From Bacteroidota bacterium (GTDB lineage Bacteria; Bacteroidota; Bacteroidia; AKYH767-A; OLB10), in assembly GCA_016722525.1 (NCBI GenBank), contig JADKJB010000012.1, positions 62,001 to 126,000 of the forward strand: a stretch of DNA of 64,000 nt, given 5' to 3'. The position numbers and the translations under genes were made by a program. The notes beneath the pieces were generated by a model. It worked only from the letters and a program-made list of their open reading frames with translations, was not told the DNA's origin and ran no database searches. Every line of letters starts with the position of its first letter. Within the stretch, counting starts at the first letter, position 1. Positions 59,376 through 64,000 of the stretch are shown here, one piece after another.

Positions 59376-62300
59376 ATGAAAATATCAGATTACGCGGTAA
59401 AAAATTACCAATTCACCTTAGTCATTTTTATAATGGCAGTGGTAGTTGGAATAACCACCTTATTGAATATGCCTCGTTCGGAGGATCCGGAAATAAATGC
59501 CCCACAGTTTCCAGTTGTCATTATATATCCCGGAACTTCGCCACAGGATATGGAAGAGCTCGTAGTTGATCCCCTGGAAAAGAAGATTTCGGAATTGGAA
59601 GATATTAAGAGAATAAAAACAAACATTAAAGATGGTGTTGCTACTATTTTTGTTGAATATAAGTATGAGGCCGACGTAAATGATAAATATCAGGAACTGG
59701 TTCGCGAAGTAAATGGAATGCGAAGCGAGTTGCCTGCGGATATATTAAGTATGGAAGTGCGAAAAGTTAGTCCCACTGATGTGAATATTTTACAAATAGC
59801 ATTAGTCTCTGAAAATGCCTCCCGTGAACAATTAAAAAATAGCGCTGAAAGTTTTCAGGATGAATTGGAAAAAGTAAGTGCATTGCAAAAAGTTGAAATA
59901 CATGGCTTACCTGAGCAAATAGTAAGAGTGGATTTAAAATTAGACAAGTTGTCTCAAATGCACATCCCATTAAATGCCATACTGGGTAGTATGCAAAGTG
60001 AATTGGCCAACATTCCCGGTGGAAGTATATTTGCCGGAAATAAAACATTTAATATTAAGACCAGTGGTAATTATGCTTCCATCAATGAAATTGAAAATAC
60101 AGTTGTATATAGTATAGCCGGTAAAAATGTATTGCTTAAAGATGTGGCACATGTTCATTTCGATTATGAGGAAGTAAAACATATCACACGCCTCAATGGA
60201 CATCGTGCTGTTGTGGTTACGGCGGCTCAAAAACCCGGGTTTAATATCTCTCAAACACAAAAATTGTATTTGCCTGTAATCGCCAAGTTTAAGAAATCGT
60301 TAGCAAGCAATATTGAATTGGTTGACCATTTTGACCAGGCAGAGAATGTTAACAGTCGCTTGGGTTCTTTAGGTTTTGATTTTGCCATAGCTATTTTATT
60401 GGTCATGCTTACGTTACTTCCCCTTGGTGGAAGAGCAGCCTTTGTGGTAATGATATCCATTCCTTTGTCATTAGCAATAGGTCTTGTTTTGTTAAATGCA
60501 CTTGGCTACAATTTAAATCAGTTGAGTATTGTAGGATTAGTTGTTGCATTAGGATTACTTGTTGATGACAGTATTGTGGTTGTGGAGAATATTGAACGAT
60601 GGCTTCGAGAGGGTTTTAGTCGAAAAGAGGCAACGCTGAAAGCGACTCAACAAATAGGGCTTGCTGTGGTGGGATGTACGGCCACTTTGATTATTGCTTT
60701 TTTACCATTAGTATTTCTTCCTGAGGGATCGGGTGATTTTATTCGAAGCTTACCAATGGCAGTAATTTGCTGTGTGCTCGCTTCCATGGTCGTCTCTCTG
60801 ACAATAATTCCGTTTTTATCGAGCCGACTACTTAAACAACATACAGGACAAAGTTCGGGCAATTTATTTTTAAGAGGTATGCAAGCAGGTATCCATAAAA
60901 TTTATGGACCATTGTTGAACCGTGCACTTCAGAAACCGGTTGTAACGGTTATTGTAGCAGGCATTATTTTTATTGGTTCGCTTCAACTGATGCCAGTCAT
61001 TGGATTTAGTTTGTTTCCAGCATCCGAAAAGCCACAGTTCATGGTAAATATCATTACGCCTTTGCAATCGAATATTTACTTTACCGATAGCATAACAGTA
61101 CTAATTGAAAAAGAACTGAAGAAGCATAAAGAGATAAAATATTTTACCAGCAATATTGGGAAGGGTAATCCAAGAATCTATTACAATGTGCTTCCTGAAA
61201 ATGAACGGGGTGATTTTGCACAAATATTTGTTCAGTTAAACGAAAGTACAAATCCGAAGGAGAAGCTTGCACTTATTGAGGACCTCCGAAAAATATTCAC
61301 CGGATATTCAACCGCTAAAATAGAAGTTAAAAATTTTGAACAAGGACCTCCTATTGTGGCACCTGTTGAAATCAGACTGGAAGGAGATAACCTCGATTCA
61401 CTAAGAGCTTTAGCTCAAAATGTTGAAATGTTATTGAAAGATATTCCTGGAACCATGTATGTTAATAATCCTGTTGTAAATCTTAAATCAGATATTAAGC
61501 TGGCAATTAATAAAGAAAAGGCCAGTAGTTTGGGCATACCTACCATCAATATAGATAGAACTGTTCGACTTGCTGTTGCAGGAATAAATATTGGAAATTT
61601 CTCCGATGCTAACAGCAACGACTATAACATAGTTTTAACTTCTCCAAAAAAGGAAAGAACCTATTTGGATGTATTCGAAAATTTATATGTTAACAACCAA
61701 TTAGGAGCAGCAATTCCATTGAGCCAGGTAGCAGATTTAAAATTAGAGTCGTCTCCGTTGGCGATTAATCATTTCAACAAAATAAGAACTGTTTCGGTAA
61801 CTGCATTTGTGCAGAAGGATTTTCTGGCTGATAATGTTATTAATGAAACTATCAACAGGATGGATAAGCAAAAATTGCCTTTGGGTTATTCCTATAGAAT
61901 GGGTGGAGAATTTGAATCACGTCAGGATTCATTTGGTGGATTTGGAACTGTAATTATTATCACTGTATTTTTTATTTATAGCAATATTAATTCTGGAGTT
62001 CAGAACTTTTAAAAGTACACTCATAGTACTTTCAGTTATTCCTTTAGGTATGGTAGGTGCGCTGGTTGCTTTATGGTTGACCGGGAACTCGCTCTCATTT
62101 GTTGCTATAATTGGGTTAATAGCCCTTGCAGGGATTGAAGTCAAGAACTCAATTTTATTAGTAGATTTTACCAATCAATTGCGAAAAGAGGGAAAACCAC
62201 TTGAGGATGCTGTTCGTGAAGCAGGTGAAATACGTTTTCTTCCAATTATTCTAACATCTATGACGGCAATTGGTGGTTTAATGCCGATTGCGATATCGAC

Positions 62301-62427
62301 CAATCCGTTAATTTCTCCACTTGCTATTGTGCTCATCGGAGGGTTGATAAGTTCTACGTTATTGTCCAGAATTGTAACACCGGTTGTTTATAAGCTTATT
62401 CCTCCGAATGTTTCCGATGATGAATGA
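59376..62427 (+). CDS. RND efflux pump, AcrB/TriC-like class, one frameshift
   Basis: About 1,017 residues after repair. It starts MKISDYAVKNYQFTLVIFIM, then MPRSEDPEINAPQFPVVIIYPG, the opening of the subgroup whose members work with lipoprotein adaptors (MexK/TriC-like). TM4 carries GLVVALGLLVDDSIVVVENIE with the proton-relay Asp pair. The second half repeats the fold. The frame breaks at the T6 run 61968-61973; the missing base reconnects to LEFRTFKSTLIVLSVIPLGMVGALVALWLTG. The C-terminus is IVTPVVYKLIPPNVSDDE. It is the last gene of the TetR-led operon. Confidence 0.93.
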
Positions 62428-62435
62428 GTTCCGTT

Positions 62436-62545
62436 GCCTAACCAGTAAGCAGTGACTAGTAACAAGTGACAAGTTTAAAGTGACAAGTAACATGTTACCA
62501 GTAAGCAGAAACTTACTCACTTACTCACTCGCATTTTCACTTACC
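62436..62545. repeat. Short-repeat spacer (AGTGACAAGT / AGTAAC family)
   Basis: About 110 bp made of degenerate short repeats: CCAGTAAGCAG occurs twice, AGTGACAAGT twice, AGTAAC several times, then ACTTACTCACTTACTCACT on the complementary pattern, so it can fold back on itself (AGTAAG against CTTACT). It lies between the pump stop codon and the MBL-fold gene and is not coding. Confidence 0.65.
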
Positions 62546-62568
62546 CTTTGACTAATGAAATTTATTTT

Positions 62569-63588
62569 ATGAAACAATTCGGCCAAAATCCTACAGGCGA
62601 ACATAAAAGCAGAATTAACAAATCAGTTAATTTCAAAAATGGTATATTCAATAATCTGATTCCAACGCAAATGATTCCGAAGGATGTATCGGTGGTGGAT
62701 ATGATGAAAGATTATATAAACACTCCCCATGAAAGAATTCCTCAACATGAAATTCCATCAGTCAAAACAAATCTATATGAACTCCACCAAACAAAACCTG
62801 TAGTCACCTGGTTTGGACATTCTTCCTATCACCTATTTGCCGATGGAAAACATATACTCGTTGATCCTGTATTCAGCGGACACGCTTCACCATTTCCATT
62901 TATGATAAAGGCGTTTAAAGGGACTGATATTTATGGAGTAAATGATTTTTTAAAAATCGACGTTCTCATTTTGACACATGATCATTATGACCATCTTGAT
63001 TACAAAACTCTGATACAGCTCAAAAGCAAAACAGTTCAAGTGGTTTGTTCATTGGGAGTTGCAGCACACCTTGTACATTGGGGATTTGATAAAAAGAGCA
63101 TTACCGAACTTGATTGGTGGGATGCTGTTGAAGTGAATACTATTAAAATAACAGCTGCACCTGCACGTCATTTTTCCGGTCGACTTATAAAGAGAGCCCA
63201 AACACTTTGGTCGTCCTTTGTGCTGCAAACTAAAGAGCATCAAATCTTTCTTGGAGGTGATTCAGGTTATGGGGAGCATTTTGCTGAAATTGGAAAACGT
63301 TTCGGTGGTTTCGATTTGGCTATTCTGGAATGTGGACAATACAATACCAAGTGGCCGATGATACATATGTCGCCGGAAGAAACCGTACAAGCAAACACCG
63401 ACCTTCGTTCAAAAATGCTTTTGCCTGTTCATTGGGGTAAATTTGCTTTGGCATTTCATTCCTGGAATGAACCTGTTAACAGAGTTGTGGGACGTGCTAA
63501 ACAGTTGAATATTGATTATACGGTTCCTAAAATTGGTGAAAGGATTGTTGTAGGTGACAAGGGCAAAGTTGAAGAGTGGTGGAAATGA
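62569..63588 (+). CDS. MBL-fold metallo-hydrolase (NAPE-PLD/UlaG-like)
   Basis: 339 residues from ATG 62569 (MKQFGQNPTGEHK); an upstream TTG at 62548 is less likely. Metallo-beta-lactamase fold: VVTWFGHSSYHLFADGKHILVDP at the start, the metal motif LTHDHYDHLDY (HxHxDH), a later His in APARHFSG, Asp in FLGGDSGYG and His in LPVHWGKF. This outline fits N-acyl-phosphatidylethanolamine phospholipase-D-like or RomA-type proteins, which cleave phosphodiesters, but the substrate is unknown. There is no signal peptide. The gene is convergent with the following membrane gene, 12 bp away. Confidence 0.88.
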   Translation: MKQFGQNPTGEHKSRINKSVNFKNGIFNNLIPTQMIPKDVSVVDMMKDYINTPHERIPQHEIPSVKTNLYELHQTKPVVTWFGHSSYHLFADGKHILVDPVFSGHASPFPFMIKAFKGTDIYGVNDFLKIDVLILTHDHYDHLDYKTLIQLKSKTVQVVCSLGVAAHLVHWGFDKKSITELDWWDAVEVNTIKITAAPARHFSGRLIKRAQTLWSSFVLQTKEHQIFLGGDSGYGEHFAEIGKRFGGFDLAILECGQYNTKWPMIHMSPEETVQANTDLRSKMLLPVHWGKFALAFHSWNEPVNRVVGRAKQLNIDYTVPKIGERIVVGDKGKVEEWWK

Positions 63589-63600
63589 CAACTCAATTCT

Positions 63601-64000
63601 TTAAGTATGATTTTTTACCCTTTGCATCCTTAAAGTGAACATCAGAATTCCAAAAATAATTATTAGCATACCAAAAGAAAAAATCCAATAATTGAAATCT
63701 TGAGGTATATAATTCACAATTTCAACTTTTTTCTCTAAAAGATTGAATGGTTGTGAATTTGTGTTGTCATGAGAAAGCAAATTTAAAAAATCCCAAACGA
63801 AAGAAAAAATTACGGTCAGACTGCCGGCTGTCAAGAGCCACCATTCCAATGATTTTATCCTGGTATTATAACTCTTATGATGAAAATAGAGGATACTATA
63901 CGAAAGAATAATCATAGTTAAAGATACTATACAAGGTGCAATAACAGGACCTACCCAGGGCACCGGGATTAGAAATAAAATATCCCATGTGAAGAGTGAT
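63601..64000 (-). CDS. Multi-TM membrane protein of unknown function, partial
   Basis: The frame stays open through the right edge, so the N-terminus is missing; at least 132 residues are present. The part at the edge reads LFTWDILFLIPVPWVGPVIAP, then a TM segment (CIVSLTMIILSYSILYF), a basic loop (HHKSYNTRIKSLEW), TM (WLLTAGSLTVIFSFVWDFLNLL), a loop, and TM (WIFSFGMLIIIFGILMFTLRM) with a basic tail. I do not recognise the family. A start at GTG 63963 is formally possible, but the hydrophobic continuation upstream argues for a longer protein. Confidence 0.6.
   Translation of the reverse strand, partial: SLFTWDILFLIPVPWVGPVIAPCIVSLTMIILSYSILYFHHKSYNTRIKSLEWWLLTAGSLTVIFSFVWDFLNLLSHDNTNSQPFNLLEKKVEIVNYIPQDFNYWIFSFGMLIIIFGILMFTLRMQRVKNHT

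Overview
The window looks like a chromosome segment of a Bacteroidota bacterium, probably of the Chitinophagia/Sphingobacteriia-like branch. The evidence is direct: moderate-to-low GC, five large secreted proteins ending in type IX secretion (T9SS) C-terminal sorting domains, lineage-typical families (DUF4296, DUF349 repeats, a Wzi-like capsule protein, an O/P-type porin), and promoters of the Bacteroidota form TTTG-N19-21-TAnnTTTG. No plasmid, phage, insertion-sequence, tRNA or rRNA genes were seen. The sequence is probably a long-read draft or metagenome assembly. About twenty single-base indels, mostly in short homopolymers, break conserved genes such as aspS, frr and metH, and nearly all can be repaired by adding or removing one base. 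I therefore annotate those loci as single genes and say where they break.

Layout. 1-2.1 kb: tail of a fumarase, dihydroorotase and a DUF4296 lipoprotein. 2.1-4.1 kb: an S9 oligopeptidase (minus). 4.6-11.4 kb: two T9SS cargo proteins converging on a 122-bp tandem hairpin repeat. 11.6-15.7 kb: an S-box (SAM-I) riboswitch with a visible antiterminator and terminator controlling cobalamin-dependent methionine synthase. 15.7-20.7 kb: secreted SGNH/PKD and BNR/PKD T9SS proteins. 20.8-22.5 kb: a fused OppD-OppF ATPase. 22.8-28.3 kb: a translation and nucleotide block (rplM-rpsI-rpsB-tsf, lysA, pyrH, frr), followed by a DUF349 protein and a porin. 31.8-36.1 kb: a small secreted protein and a large T9SS protein (minus). 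36.2-38.1 kb: aspS. 38.1-39.7 kb: a striking 10-unit repeat array combining C-poor TTTTATAG octamers with (CTG)n runs.

39.8-44.2 kb: a small lipoprotein, then a minus-strand surface-polysaccharide set (glycosyltransferase, DUF354 protein, Wzi-like outer-membrane protein). 44.6-47.5 kb: small membrane and lipoprotein genes and an SDR-SRPBCC pair. 47.6-53 kb: a tripartite RND efflux system on the minus strand, in the order adaptor-pump-TolC, with an apparent internal deletion in the pump. 53.3-55.9 kb: a carotenoid-hydroxylase-like protein and a PAS/GAF histidine kinase. 56.2-62.4 kb: a second tripartite RND system of a different class on the plus strand, led by a TetR regulator with a perfect palindrome in its promoter and a related site ahead of the TolC gene. 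62.6-64 kb: an MBL-fold hydrolase and a partial membrane protein.

Functionally the window mixes housekeeping (pyrimidine, methionine and lysine synthesis, translation) with envelope biology: T9SS adhesin or enzyme cargo, polysaccharide, and two efflux pumps. The least explained content is the two noncoding repeat arrays.
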